A stretch of 64,000 nucleotides of DNA from Datisca glomerata (GCA_003255025.1 QANY01008646.1:310001-374000), one strand, 5' to 3'. Numbered from the stretch's first letter, positions 22,913-34,700 are shown. The notes: a model not told the origin generated them from the letters alone. Numbers and translations: made by a program.

Positions 22913-24140
22913 GTTCTTACTCTTTAATGTTACTGTATCAGTTAGTATATTTCAGGCCAGTTAAGTCTGTTCATTTTGACTCATTCTTTCTGAATTTTGT
23001 AGTTTCTTTAGAATGCGTGAACATATGTAAGTTACCGAAAGGGGAAGGAAATGGTAGATATGACTGTAACTTTCTCTCATGTGCATGGAAAGCTCTAAGG
23101 GTCTTGTATGGGTTTCTTACGAGCACAACACATCCACTTCAGTGCTCATCTCTTCCATTATCATGACATGGAAGGAGAAACAAATTAAAATATGTAATTT
23201 TCTACACTGCCTAAACTACTTAGGAGTTTTATCATTTGGAAAGTGGTTTACAATTGTGCTGGAACTACTTATGATTGTGCTGGAATTATTGGTGTTGCTC
23301 CATGGTAAGTTCTTGATTATTTGGTCGGCTAGTAAGTAAGCAGTTTTGATTATTTACTTCATTTCTAAGAGTAGCTAATACGAGCAACGTCCATTCTCGA
23401 GCGTATTTTACCAAAAGCGCATCATATATGATTGGCATCTCTTATTGGCCCATCTGTTGTAATTGTCGTTAATCAAAATGTTTAAATGACTTTCTTTTTC
23501 TCGTGATATTAGGGAGTGGGGATTCTGTTCTCTGGTATATTGAGGGGATGAAGGGTTGTCATGGAAAGATAGGTTTTTGCCTTTCCATGACAAATTTTTT
23601 TAAAAAAATGACCCTTTAATGTTAGGGATTACCCGTCATTATAGGCGGCACTATAATGATGGGCAATACCCATCATTAAAGGTGTTTTTACAGCACCTAT
23701 AATGACTGACAAGCCCCGTTATTAAAGGTATTTTTGCGACACCTATAATGACGGGCAATCCCCGTCATTAAAAGTGTTTTTGTGGCACGTTTAAGGACGG
23801 GGATTTCCCATCATCAAAAGTTGTTTTGCGACACCTTTTGATGATGGTTTTTGGTAAATGAGTTTACATGACATCTCGATAGATAACAGTCGCATCCCCA
23901 TCATTAAAGGATTTTGATGATAGATTTTCACCATCATCTAAGCCCCATTTTGTAGCAGTGAAAAAGATCTCCAATTCGGCATGTGTGTTCTAAAAAACAT
24001 CCACATTTACAAAACTGAAAGCAATATTCTTTTGAGAAAAATCCATAAAAAGATGGATAATTTACATAACAGAAGCTAGAATAGATTGCTAACCTTCATT
24101 AGAGTTCATTTTGTGATCTTAATAAAGCCAGTGGTTGACC

Positions 24141-24504
24141 TAGAGGACTTCAAGTGTAACATAATATGCACTACCAACAATATCATTGAGTCTCTTATTT
24201 TTACATAAATCCAAGAAAAGAAAATGATGAATCAATGATGTGCTTGTATCATTTTTTTGTATCAATAACCTAATATCACAGCATTCTAGTGAATATTATA
24301 AATAGTAACTACTCAGAGAAGGCAATGGCAACATCAATATAAGTATACCAGAATGGAATCAAGTTTTTACCATATTGATCAACTACTATTACTACAGTTT
24401 AAGTTTTTACATTTATTACCTGGTCTGATAAAGTCGGAAAGGCCAAAATCAATGAGCTTCAAATCAACATCTTTAGTTTTAGAAGTGAAAAGAAAATTTT
24501 ATTA
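24141..24504 (-). pseudogene. captured exons of a CDPK-related (CRK) protein kinase
   Basis: Two exon-like minus-strand blocks. The first (24420-24504) reads NFLFTSKTKDVDLKL then IDFGLSDFIRPG, containing the metal-binding DFG of the kinase domain, and ends at a consensus donor (CAG|GTAATA). The second (24141-24197) reads RLNDIVGSAYYVTLEVL, the activation segment. Here the family has APEVL, so the conserved AP of the APE motif is TL, and a stop follows. RLNDIVGSAYYVAPEVL is characteristic of CDPK-related kinases, calcium-pathway Ser/Thr kinases of plants. The rest of the kinase is missing. The fragment lies in the CACTA composite, on the strand opposite to the HAT1 exon. Confidence 0.75.
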
Positions 24505-25335
24505 AGCACATAAGATAAAAAAGATTAAGCAGTAATAATAATAAATTCAGATAGAGAGGGAGAGAGAGAGTTAAAATACATGTGAGAAGATCCAAATCAG
24601 TGACACACTCTAGACAGACATAAACGTTAATTTATCTTGGCAAGGTTTGAATCCAACATGTTTAAGAATTTTTTAGATAGTCCATCAGAATGGAGAATAG
24701 CATAGACAAAGCTAAAAGAAACTAAGGTACCCAAAATCTTTTATTGTTCCTAATTAATTTCATTTTATTGTTCACCTATCAGTAGCTAGAGAGCTAATCC
24801 GTCTTCCATTTTCAGTAATTGTTCAAGGCTTTAAGCAATTAATTTTGCTATCTCGGCTCATTTCTTTAGGATATTGGTCCCTAAGCAAATGATATCCATT
24901 AGTCTCTAAAAAGTACGAAGAACACGGTCATAACCCAAAACTGAGTAAACTTCAAGAAAATTAGCTCAGCATTCAGTAACATATCGCCACAGGTTCCCAC
25001 TTAAATTCAGGATTGATCCTGGTTTCAAACCCATGAGCACTGCACTTAATACATACTCACAAGCTCGCCTTCATCACTAGACTACCAAAGGTGAGTGACC
25101 AAATACTTTAGAATAAAAATCATTTTCACGAGCTCTCCTAATTCTAAAACACTAGTCATCGGGTACCTGGAATATAATTATTCATGCATAGCATAACATA
25201 CTTGATCAATAAGTTCTCAGAACGTCATTAAAAAATTATTGTTATGAGCACGTGTGTACAAGTACATGCTTGTCGCTCTACATACATGAAATTACATGAA
25301 AGAATTAAAAAAGAGTTGCAAACATAAAGAAATGT

Positions 25336-25440
25336 CCTTACCTTAACAGATCTTTTCAGAAGTAGTTTCATGATACTGGTTTCGGCTTCTTCAGCAGCAA
25401 CTCTCTCCTTGTTAATTGAACCAACATAAGGTTTATGTAG
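25336..25440 (-). other. exon-like block of unknown origin
   Basis: The minus strand reads GSINKERVAAEEAETSIMKL and LLKRSVK, ending at a good donor (AAG|GTAAGG at about 25337). The composition is coding-like and open, unlike its AT-rich surroundings. I do not recognise the family. Its position inside the CACTA composite suggests a third captured fragment, but this is weak. Confidence 0.3.
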
Positions 25441-27399
25441 AAAAATGAGTTACATCCTTATAAGCTTGACTTGGTATAAGCCAAAACATGGTTTTAGGTA
25501 TCCTAAATGATTCTTCATGAAGAAGATCAACAAAAGAGTTTTTGTTTTAAAGAAAATAACCCCAAATTATTTTCAAATAAAATCCCAAGCTAAGAAGCAT
25601 GGACATGGAAAAGAGACGCATACACAGAACAATATGAACTTGTTGACATGCAATTTCTCACAAATTAAGATACTAGCATGATAGGTACATGATTATAAAA
25701 TCTAAAGTTGAGATATAATATAGGGATGGTTACGAAAGCAATCATTCCGTAGATGTGCCACAAAATCACATACTCGTAGTATGCCTTTTTGTCTTGTTTA
25801 AGAGGCAACTTATAATCCATAAGTATGAAAAAGGATAACCATCCATGAAACTACAGAAACGGGTTCCTAAGTAGTGAGCATGTTAAAAACCAGAAAATTA
25901 GAAGATTATTTTAAGGTAACATCAAACCAAGTCTAAACATAGAAGTGCTTTAAGTTTATAGTCTGTTGAAAACCAAACCTAACTCCATATACACGCTTGA
26001 AAGGCCATTTACCGTGATATCTGACAAGATCGTGACCAAGTACCTCTCTTTCTTTCTTTCTGTCAAGCATACAATAGTACTGGCAGTCACTTTGACAAAC
26101 CCATTGCTTCCACCTGAAGTAAATAGGTTCCTACATATACCATGGACGTTTGATTAATACACCATATGATGGGAATTTGCAATTAGGAAAGCATGTCTTC
26201 CCTATGCATCCAGTTTCTTCACATTGTGTTAGACTAACCCTATAATAAGAACAATAAAAACATAATCCCTTATCCATTCTATTTGATCTGTATGAAAGTT
26301 AGGAGAAAGTGACTTAATTTAATCCCATAACAGAAAATGATTTAAAAGATCTCATCACGTAAAAGAAAAGAATGACGGGATCTTATTATTGTTAAATATA
26401 TAACATACATAAAACTTCAAAACAAGAAAGGTTAATATTAGTGAAATCTCCAGGTAGAGGACTCTAACATGTGAACTGGGCGACCTGATAACCAACACCA
26501 GTAAGGAAGTAGCGCTCAAACATTTGTGTCGAAAGATTGTAAAAAAATCACTAGAATTTTGCAAGCGTTCAAACTAGTAACTCCAACCATCCATGATTTT
26601 AGAAAATCCAATTTTATAAAAGCCATTTTCCATTTTAGTAATTCCTTTTATTCATTTTTAAAATTGGATGTGAAAATAAAGTTTAGATAGCATAGTCTTT
26701 CCTACAAACATAAATGGCTTCTATTGTAATGGAAAACAATGAATCAGTTCAAAAATGAATTGGTTAATGATTATGAATAAATGAACTAAAATAAATAACT
26801 CTTATTTTATTGGGTCAAGTTATGGGCTTTCTTTTATGGTTCATACTAAAATCGTGCTTTTTGGTATAATTATTTGCCCTTGCTCTATAGCTAGAAATTA
26901 TTGTAATTCGTAAGCAATGATAATGAAAATCTTCATTTTCTATATCTCAAAAAATGGACTTCAAATGAATATTTCACCATCCACCATAGATAAGAGCCAA
27001 CAAGGTGAATGATTGACTGAAGCTCGGATAAGGAAAATAAATTAAGGAGAGAGATGGATGCTTACATTTCTCATACGAAGGAGATCTAGGTGTTAGGGAT
27101 TGAAATTGAAGCTCCAATAAATAGATGTCACCTTCTCTCAACCACTACCTCCTAAATCAGATAGTGGTAAATCTTCTCCTTTGTGTTTAGAAATATATTT
27201 TTGAGGTGCTCAGAAACAACAAAAAATAAACATAAAAAATAAATCTTACATATAATCCAAGGACAAAAATAAAATCTGAGAAACCTATGAGAGAAAATAC
27301 CAAAACTTTGATAAACTATTACCTGAGAATGATAGAAAATACTGAAACATTGAGTTGGAAATGGGGAAGGTTTTTTGCCTATGAAAACCAAATCCCTAA

Positions 27400-27906
27400 A
27401 AATCAATCTCAAATCTAAAATCAGACCTAGAACAAAATATAGATCTACAAACCAAATCGAGCAACAAAACTGCATCTACAAAACTAAGCAACAAAACTTC
27501 ATCTGTAAAACCTAATTGTTGGTTAAACTCACCAAGACCAGATCGAAGAAGACGGAGATAGAAAGAGATGGGGAGCAATAGAGAGAGGCTGAGTGAGTGA
27601 CAACACTGAGCAAGAGAGAGAGAGGGGGAGAGAGAGAGATGGAATTGAGGGAGAGGCTCAAGAGGGAATTTGGTTTAGATTAGGATTTTAACATGCCATT
27701 TTGGTAAATAAAGAGCATAAAAATAATTGTTTAAAAAAATAAAAAGATTTTGACAGATTTAAGAATTACATATCATTATATGATGACATGTTATTTAAAC
27801 CCTATCATAATAGCAAAAAGTAAAAAAAAATTTCAATGACAGATTTAAGAGGCAAGTCATCAAAACTAATATCATGCTGTCATTAAAACTAATTTTTGTA
27901 ATAGTG
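27400..27906. repeat. long terminal arm of CACTA type X, right
   Basis: Inverted partner of 21095-21545. Read on the minus strand from 27906 it starts CACTATTACAAAAATTAG and goes through aatgacagca and a ctctctc-rich block to a tctctattgctccccatc segment. It ends exactly at the ATT target duplication 27907-27909. The minus-strand open frames at 27152-27578 are chance readings of this arm. Confidence 0.7.
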
Positions 27907-28580
27907 ATTAAATGTAGTTTTGACGCCTTAAAATCATATTTAATGAATAAACGTCATCTTATACGTATTTGTAAAAAGATAACATTGAGATAGATGGCAT
28001 TTTGTCAGTAAAAGTTGTTTTTTTAGAGCTGATCATATCATGAATATAAGCATATCGTGTTGGTCATAAAATATTAAAATTAATACCTCCCCAAAGAAAT
28101 CAAAGGTATAAATTTGAGCAACATAAATCATTTTTTCCTAGCAAAGAACACAAAATCATCTTATTCTCTCAAGTATATATGTCATGCGTGTGGAGAAAAG
28201 AAACTCAATATTCATTTCCTTAAAAATCATTGGGTTGCAAGATATGCAAAGAGGTTATGCTATATATTAGGGACAAGAATAAGTAGGCTAAGAAAACTTC
28301 TTGACACAAACTTCACGAGTATTTAATTATTAACATAACACAATGTCAAAAAAAATTGAAAAGCTGATTATTAATTATCTCTTATAAAGAAACAATGCTG
28401 ATGAACAAATTCCTTGAATCCTTGGTCCTTTAAACACCATAGGAGGGAGAGAGGGAGAGAGGGAGAGAAAGCGGCAAAGGTGGCGTGTTTCTGCAGGTGC
28501 ACCTGCACCTTGGCTTTCAGAATATGAAAGCTATCAATAAAGGTGCAGGTGCAAATGCAGAAAAATGCTCTATTGGCTTT

Positions 28581-29505
28581 CACTACAATAAATGGGTAGA
28601 TAGATGACAGCCTTGTAAAATCTGTCCAAGGAAAATGGTTAAGGATGAGATAATTTGGATAAGATGACAGCTCAAAAATTAGTTGTCATCAATGTGTTAT
28701 CTATTTTGACAGTTATTGTTTGGGCTATCAGTATAAATTCTTATAATGATAGTGAAAAATAACTTGTCATTGTTTTATGGTGTAAAATAAATTTATTAAT
28801 TATCTCAAAATTCATTTTATTTATGAAAATACCATCATATATAACCAATCTAACCCTAATTTTAGTTTTACTGTGTTTTATTTTTCTTTAGACAGGGCAG
28901 TGGCGATCGACTCTTCCTCTTCCGACCGCGCGCCACCGAGCTTCACGGTGGCTACCAGACGAGTTTTGATGGTGAGGTTTTATGGTGCTCTTTCACGGCG
29001 AGCTTCACTGTGGGTCGAGCAAGGTTGTCGTCCTAAACACTAAGCTAGCAATTGGAAAAGAGTTTTCTCCCTCCATGCGTCTTCTCCCTCTATTTTTGTA
29101 ATTTCTTCTTCGATGGTGAGGGTTTTCTTTCTCCATCACTGTCAAATATGTAATTTTTGTTTTGGATCTAGATTGAGATTCTTCACTTTTTCACCGTTTC
29201 AAAATGATTTTCTATGGATCTGGATTTATGCTTTTGTGCTGTAAATAATTCTCACTATTTCTATATTCTGAGTTTGTTTTTTTAGAGATTTTGTTCATAG
29301 ATTCTACCTATTGGGCCTCAATCTTTAAATTTTTTTCCCTTTAAGCTAGTCAGTAACAGAATTGCCTAACATATTGCTTCAAGTTTTTCTTATTGAGATT
29401 GTCATTGTTTGTACTTTATTTATTCCTTTTGATTGTTATGTTGTTGGTTTTGTTTCTGAGCAAGTGAGCATGCCATATTTTGTATGCTTAGAGATCTAGT
29501 TACTA
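28581..29505. mobile_element. second CACTA-type element, left part only
   Basis: Begins CACTACAATAAATGGGTAG just after 'ggcttt', the point where copy B continues with ccaaataaat. Subterminal atgacag/ctgtcat motifs and a leader-like CT-rich stretch (28900-29050) resemble the type X arm. No right end is found; copy B of the duplication begins where the element should continue, at about 29505. Confidence 0.6.
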
Positions 29506-30158
29506 CTTATATAATAAAATAATATATAATTGATTCTTATTCAGATTTACGTTAGGTAAAACTAAATATTTAATGAGTTTTTCTTTTCTCCATTGTTTTT
29601 CAAACTTAGCTTAATATGAACACTAAATGGTAAAAGAAAACAATTAATAGAATAAATTCTTTAATTAATTTGACAATCAAATTCGCTTATTTGCTAATAA
29701 AAGGGTAGATTATTGCAATCAAACACTTTATTTATTCGACGAGACACCACCTAAACATAGCCAAGGAGACAATAAAACACGCAATAATATCTTTGGATGA
29801 CCTTTTATTTAACTCAAATATTATGGGTTTTATTTATTTAAAGAAGCATTCAACATACAACTCAAATTCTAAATTTTCAATTAATAATTCTCTATAACAT
29901 ATGTGATCTTAACGTTTTGAATAGAGCCAAGCTATGTTAATTAATTACCTAAAGTGTTAGTTGAAGGGAATATGCAAATAATTTTTTTTCCTACTTAGAT
30001 CAAGGCATGAGATGTAAACATTATCGATTATGTTATCAGCATATAATGTGTGTAAGAATATCAATATGATATGTTAAATTTTAACTTAGAAAGGATGTAT
30101 TACAATATCTCGTCTATACTTCTGAAAAAATAAGAGAATCGAAATCCGTCAAGCAGTC

Positions 30159-30473
30159 ATGTGTGGATATAATAATGCAATGAGACTATGGGTGATGCTT
30201 TTAGTGATGAATATGCATTTTCTATCAGTCAAAGTGTTAGCCAACAATCGTCACCAACCTCCTCCTTCAATTTCCTATTATTTTTCATATTCGTCTGAAG
30301 ATGATGGATTAAAATTTGTCAAACTCAGATTCCACAAAAAGACTAATAGTTGCGTTGATGAGTGTCTTGCTAAATGCAGTAAACTTTACCAGGATATGAA
30401 TATTTTTGTTAGAGAGGTTAGTATATGTGAAGAGGATTGCATGAATCATGGAAAACATGGTAATTGTAATTGA
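30159..30473 (+). CDS. small secreted cysteine-rich protein, 104 aa, unknown family
   Basis: Single-exon frame with stop TGA. The first 35 or so residues contain a hydrophobic stretch (LWVMLLVMNMHFLSVKVLA) preceded by R, a plausible signal peptide; the internal ATG at residue 8 would give a cleaner one. The mature part has six cysteines in the pattern C-x3-C-x3-C then C-x3-C then C (SCVDECLAKCSK, CEEDCMNHGKHGNC), suggesting disulphide-stabilised, defence- or signalling-type small proteins, but I recognise no family. It lies wholly inside the 727 bp (29824-30550) that copy A of the duplication lacks. It may be a real gene or a chance frame. An interrupted second exon cannot be excluded. Confidence 0.5.
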   Translation: MCGYNNAMRLWVMLLVMNMHFLSVKVLANNRHQPPPSISYYFSYSSEDDGLKFVKLRFHKKTNSCVDECLAKCSKLYQDMNIFVREVSICEEDCMNHGKHGNCN

Positions 30474-31515
30474 GACCCTTTTGTCATTGTATATCTACTT
30501 GTGCTTTTTGTTTTGTGTGTTCTTGAATTGCTCCCCGTGTTCATTAAGTAGATCGATCGGTTTAGTTTTAGATAAATTCGAACCACAATTAAACTAATAT
30601 AGTCGGATTCTTTAGTGAGCAAGCCAAGCTAAACCTATTAAAACTCACTCAAACAAACTAACCTTCTACTAAACTGGTTTGGATTGATTTGGGACGTTAC
30701 GTTTTTTATTTGCTGTTTTTTATTGCACATCAAGTTATGTAGCAAAAAGATCGATTCTTTTGACAGAACAAAGTACCTTGATGCAACATAAAATGTCCTT
30801 TCAGTACAATTTTGTTGCAACCAAAAATTTAAGGACAAATTATAAAACTTGTAACTAAATGAACAAAAATCTTTCTTTCCCTTAACCAATTACAAAACAT
30901 GACGTCTTTTACTGAAAAGGTGTGAGGTAGGTAGCCATTAAATGTAGTTTTGAAGCTTAAAATCACATTTAATGACATTTTTGAAAACGTCATGTTATAT
31001 GTACTTGTAAAAAGATGACGTTTAGAAAGCATTGGTGTCGTTAAAAACGTCATTAACGGTTCTTTTTTTAGTGACTAGAGCTGATCATATCATGAATACA
31101 AGCATATCAGTTTGTCATCAGATATTAAATTTGTACCTTTCCAAAGAAATCAAAGGTATAAAATTGAGCAACATAAATCATTCTTTTCCTAGAAATGAAC
31201 ACAAAATTAAATCATAATTCTATTCTCTCTCAAGTATATATGTCACGCATGTGGAGAAAAGAAACTCAAATATTCATTTCCTTAAAAATTATTGGGTTGC
31301 AAGATAATGCAAAAAGAGTTATGTGAGTTATGTTTTATGAGGGACAAGAATAAGTAGGCTAAGAAAAATTCTTGAACACAAACTTCACGTGTATTTAATT
31401 ATTACTATAACACAAAGTAAAAAAATGGAGATCAGCTGATTATTACCTCATAAAGAAACAATGCTGATGAACAAATCCTTGAATCCTTGGTCCTTTAAAC
31501 ACCTTAGGAGGGGGA

Positions 31516-31523
31516 NNNNNNNN
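31516..31523. other. assembly gap (8 N)
   Basis: Eight unknown bases at the start of a GA microsatellite. A reading frame that runs through it is not credible. Confidence 0.99.
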
Positions 31524-31526
31524 GGA

Positions 31527-31563
<37 letters not shown>
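31524..31563. repeat. (GA)n microsatellite
   Basis: About 40 bp of nearly pure GA directly after the assembly gap. A related gagggaga tract is at 28441-28470 in copy A. Confidence 0.95.
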
Positions 31564-31564
<1 letters not shown>

Positions 31565-31705
31565 AGCCAAGGTGGCATGTGTCTGCAGCTGCACCTGCAC
31601 CTACACAGCACCAAAAATCCAATTTGAGATTGGGAACTGCATTCAGAATTTGAAAGAGATCAATAAAAGGTGCAGGTGCAAATGCAGAAAAATGCTCTCT
31701 TGGCT

Positions 31706-34700
31706 TTCCAAATAAATATTAATGTCAACCCTTTTTCCGTTTCTAAACTCTCTGTTCTTTATCAAATCTACAAGTAGCACTAGTCTTATATATATAGTAG
31801 TCTCATCGTCAGTACATGCATTCATATTTTCCATTGCTTTCAGAGATAATGAGACATTGCAAGTTTTTTTGGAACCATCAGTGTCCGGGCCACTTTTTGT
31901 GCACTCAATTAATCCACAAAAGCTCTTGGATTGTGTGCTCAGTAGTTTTACTGCACTAAGATAAGTTGTTGAATTTAACGCTATCATATATGTGCATATC
32001 ATAGTATTAAGATTGTTTACGAGTCAAGATAATTCAAACCTAAGACTTAGAACTTAAAATGTAATAAACTTCCAAATCCAGATTTGGATCTCTTCGTGTT
32101 GGAAAATTCAACATGAGTGTTATATTTAACTAATCTGGGTTGTTAAGTTTAATATCAACGGATCAGACAACGTCAGCTCATACGTCAAGAAGGAAAAACA
32201 GTTTTTTTTTACTTTTTATCTTTTAGTATAAATATATCTGGTTTATCCGTTTTCTTCAACTGATAGACTAGATGCAACATAACCTCTCTTATTCGTCAAA
32301 ACAGAAAATGACTTTAATCCTCCAAATTCAAAGTCTTTACCACTTGGACCTCCTTAAAAGTGGAGACAATTGCAAGTTGGTAAATAAACATAAATCATAT
32401 CAAGAAACGGAGCAAATATAAGATAAGATATTTGTTCGTCAAAACATGAGAAAGACCTTACTCCTCTAGATCTAAGGTCTTTACCACTTGGACCACCTCA
32501 AAAGAGGAGACAAATGAAGTTGACAAACAGACATAACTCATTTTTAATTCTATCACTGCTCAATTACCATTTTTTCTAAATCTCCATTACTAAAATTACT
32601 CAAAACAAAAAAAAAATCCAAATTAATATTTCCCTTCATTAATTTATATAAATTCCATAAGCAAAGTAAAATCATTCATTGATGACATGACCTTATAATA
32701 TTTTATTGCCCGAGATGATAATATTTGCATTAATCATAAATTATTAGAAAGTTAAGTAATTTGAGGAGCATTACACATTAACGTGATATGAGGATATCAG
32801 ATCTTATGTATCATTCTTTCATTTACTTATCTGTCCAACCAATCTGTTTTTGATTATTTGATTATCCAATGATAGACAAACCCAATATATACCATAAAGA
32901 AGGGAAAATGACTCCGGCGTAGTCTAAGTGAAGTCTATGGAAACGATAATTGAGCTTAAACATCGACTCGACTATCATATAACCATGCAAGGTCTAAATC
33001 AGACTTTAAGGAAAGCCGAACGACAAGCGGAGTGTCTTAACGAGGGTAAATGAAACATGACAGTGTCCTAATAAGACCGGTCAGAATCCCACTCAGCCAA
33101 CCGAATAATATCACCAGGTCTAAGATGTGAGTGATCCATATCTATGGAATTATTATTTAGTGATATTTCCAAAATCAACATCTATCTACGAAATAAAGGT
33201 GAATATTCAAGATTATTATTATTATTCCTAAAGGATAAATATTACTGTGAAAGAAAGACAGATCTTAAAAATGTATTTCTGGATTATCAGAATCTCATTC
33301 ATAATTGAGGTATTTCTTCTCTAACCTCAAACTGTTTTAGACTTTTAACACTCTAATCATATACCGACTTGATCGTCAGAGAATTAATTGACCAGACACT
33401 ACACTTTATCTAGTTAATGCTCTTTCGATCTTTTTCTTTATTCTCAAGTCCATTCTAAATTCACTAAGTTACGCGTGACAGTTCTTCATTAATACGTAGA
33501 TTTTTTGCATCTACGTATACCAAAGAAAAATCCTTACAACAAGCTTTCTGTTGAAATTAAATACCACACTTCATGATAACGTGAAAGGAACACATGAGAA
33601 AGCAACTTGAGGAGTTGATTATGGAGTAAGACCATCACGTGGGAGACACGTGATTGAAATAAGGTATGCACGTGAATATTAATTACCAAATGGCATCATA
33701 ATGATATGTCAACATCGAAGAAAGTTACTACAAATTATGATCACGTGACCAATTTTGACAATATAAAACCATCAAATGTGTACATTTTCCCTTATAAAAA
33801 AAAGATATACGGTGGATTAACTATGTTGGTTCGGTGGTAGTACTCGACGCTCACGTTTAATACATCTGTAGAGTGGTTGGCTTTTCATAATTGTTTGTTT
33901 GGTTATATATTTTCTAATCTGCATCTAGGGTTATAAGTCTAAATAATGGTGTGCAGTGCAGACATTGTGATCAATGATTATTACAGTAATAATTAACGGG
34001 TTTGTGGAATTAATTAGGAACGTCAATTGGGAAGGGACGGGACAATCACACCGACCCCAATCCCCACCTTATTATGCTACCTCATCTTCACCCCATTCTC
34101 CATTAAAGAAGACGGGGGGCAGAAATGAAGAATCATCATAAGAGCAGGTTGCCACACTTCTCCATCCCCTTCTGTAAAGCTAGAATTGTGTATATAATTT
34201 TTTTAAAATAAAATAACTCTATATATATATATGATACAATTTTGAATAAAGCTACTGAATATACAATATCATGTATATCTCGAAGTTTCATAAATAAACG
34301 AAAACATTCCATATATGTGCAAAAATATATTTAGTGCTTGGCTAATGTTATGAGTTTTATTTTATGAAATTATATATTTATAAATACATTGTACTCTTCT
34401 CATCACAATATTTATTGATGGGTGATTTGATCATCCTTAAATAAATAACCTCTTACCAATTTGATTCGAAAACAAAAACAAAATATGGGGGCCACTTTTT
34501 TTACAAACAAATAACATTGACTAATTATTGAATATTATATATATCTACCACCTTCTGGATTTCTTTAGACATTACATTTGGCATATTTATATTTGTCCAA
34601 TTTCAGATATCAAACATCACTGCTGACGTGGTACTACTTGTCTGTATCCTCCACCCCTCATTGATCCACGTTGTAACTCTACGTACATTTTGAAATTGTA

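Larger units (their letters stand above)
20529..23960. mobile_element. CACTA element type Y (GACGGGG subterminal repeats)
   Basis: The left end (CACTACAACAAAAAGGGG, then gttagatgacggg) and the right end read in reverse (CACTGCTACAAAATGGGG, then cttagatgatgg) are inverted repeats of about 35 bp. Left subterminal DNA (20640-20850) has a repeat of about 56 bp built on the palindrome gacggggaatccccgtc. Right subterminal DNA (23600-23940) has gacgggcaatccccgtc repeats. The bases beside its two ends are ATT and AAA, so Y alone shows no target duplication. Confidence 0.65.
20529..27906. mobile_element. CACTA-type transposon composite, 7.4 kb, non-autonomous
   Basis: The left end reads CACTACAACAAAAAGGGG and the right end GTAATAGTG. 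The flanks are ATT at 20526-20528 and ATT at 27907-27909, a 3-bp target duplication as CACTA elements make. Copy B keeps the empty site (gccATTaaatgtag, ATT at 30937-30939). Inside are ends of two types. Type Y ends are at 20529 and 23960, and type X arms at about 21095 and 27906. No transposase frame is recognised. The composite carries host-gene fragments, listed separately. How X and Y ends became interleaved is unresolved. Confidence 0.8.
19600..28580. repeat. tandem segmental duplication, copy A (carries a CACTA composite)
   Basis: The outer parts, about 19600-20528 and 27907-28580, match copy B at about 29505-30939 and 30937-31705 in the same order and orientation. Shared blocks include 'aatatgaatactaaatgg', 'cgcaataatatctttgg', 'gacgtcttttattgaaaa' and 'caagtatatatgtca' types, with scattered substitutions and small indels. 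Copy A is split by the CACTA composite and lacks the 727-bp segment of B. Confidence 0.85.
29505..31705. repeat. tandem segmental duplication, copy B
   Basis: Matches copy A (see there). Compared with A it has an uninterrupted CACTA target site (30937-30939), the extra segment 29824-30550, and a deletion of about 200 bp near its start. Both copies contain gagggaga-type microsatellite tracts near their ends. Confidence 0.85.

Noticed and set aside
27152..27578. Overlapping minus-strand frames of 107 and 60 codons
   Set aside because: They are chance translations of the CACTA right arm, hydrophobic from the AT- and CT-rich sequence.
31461..31715. Plus-strand frame with a GEGERERER run
   Set aside because: It reads through eight unknown bases and a GA microsatellite.
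31643..32002. 119-codon minus-strand frame
   Set aside because: No recognised motif or hydrophobic pattern; not enough to call a gene. RNA evidence could change this.
34028..34110. gggacgggac stretch resembling a hAT terminus
   Set aside because: No inverted partner or target duplication could be found nearby, so it is not called as an element.
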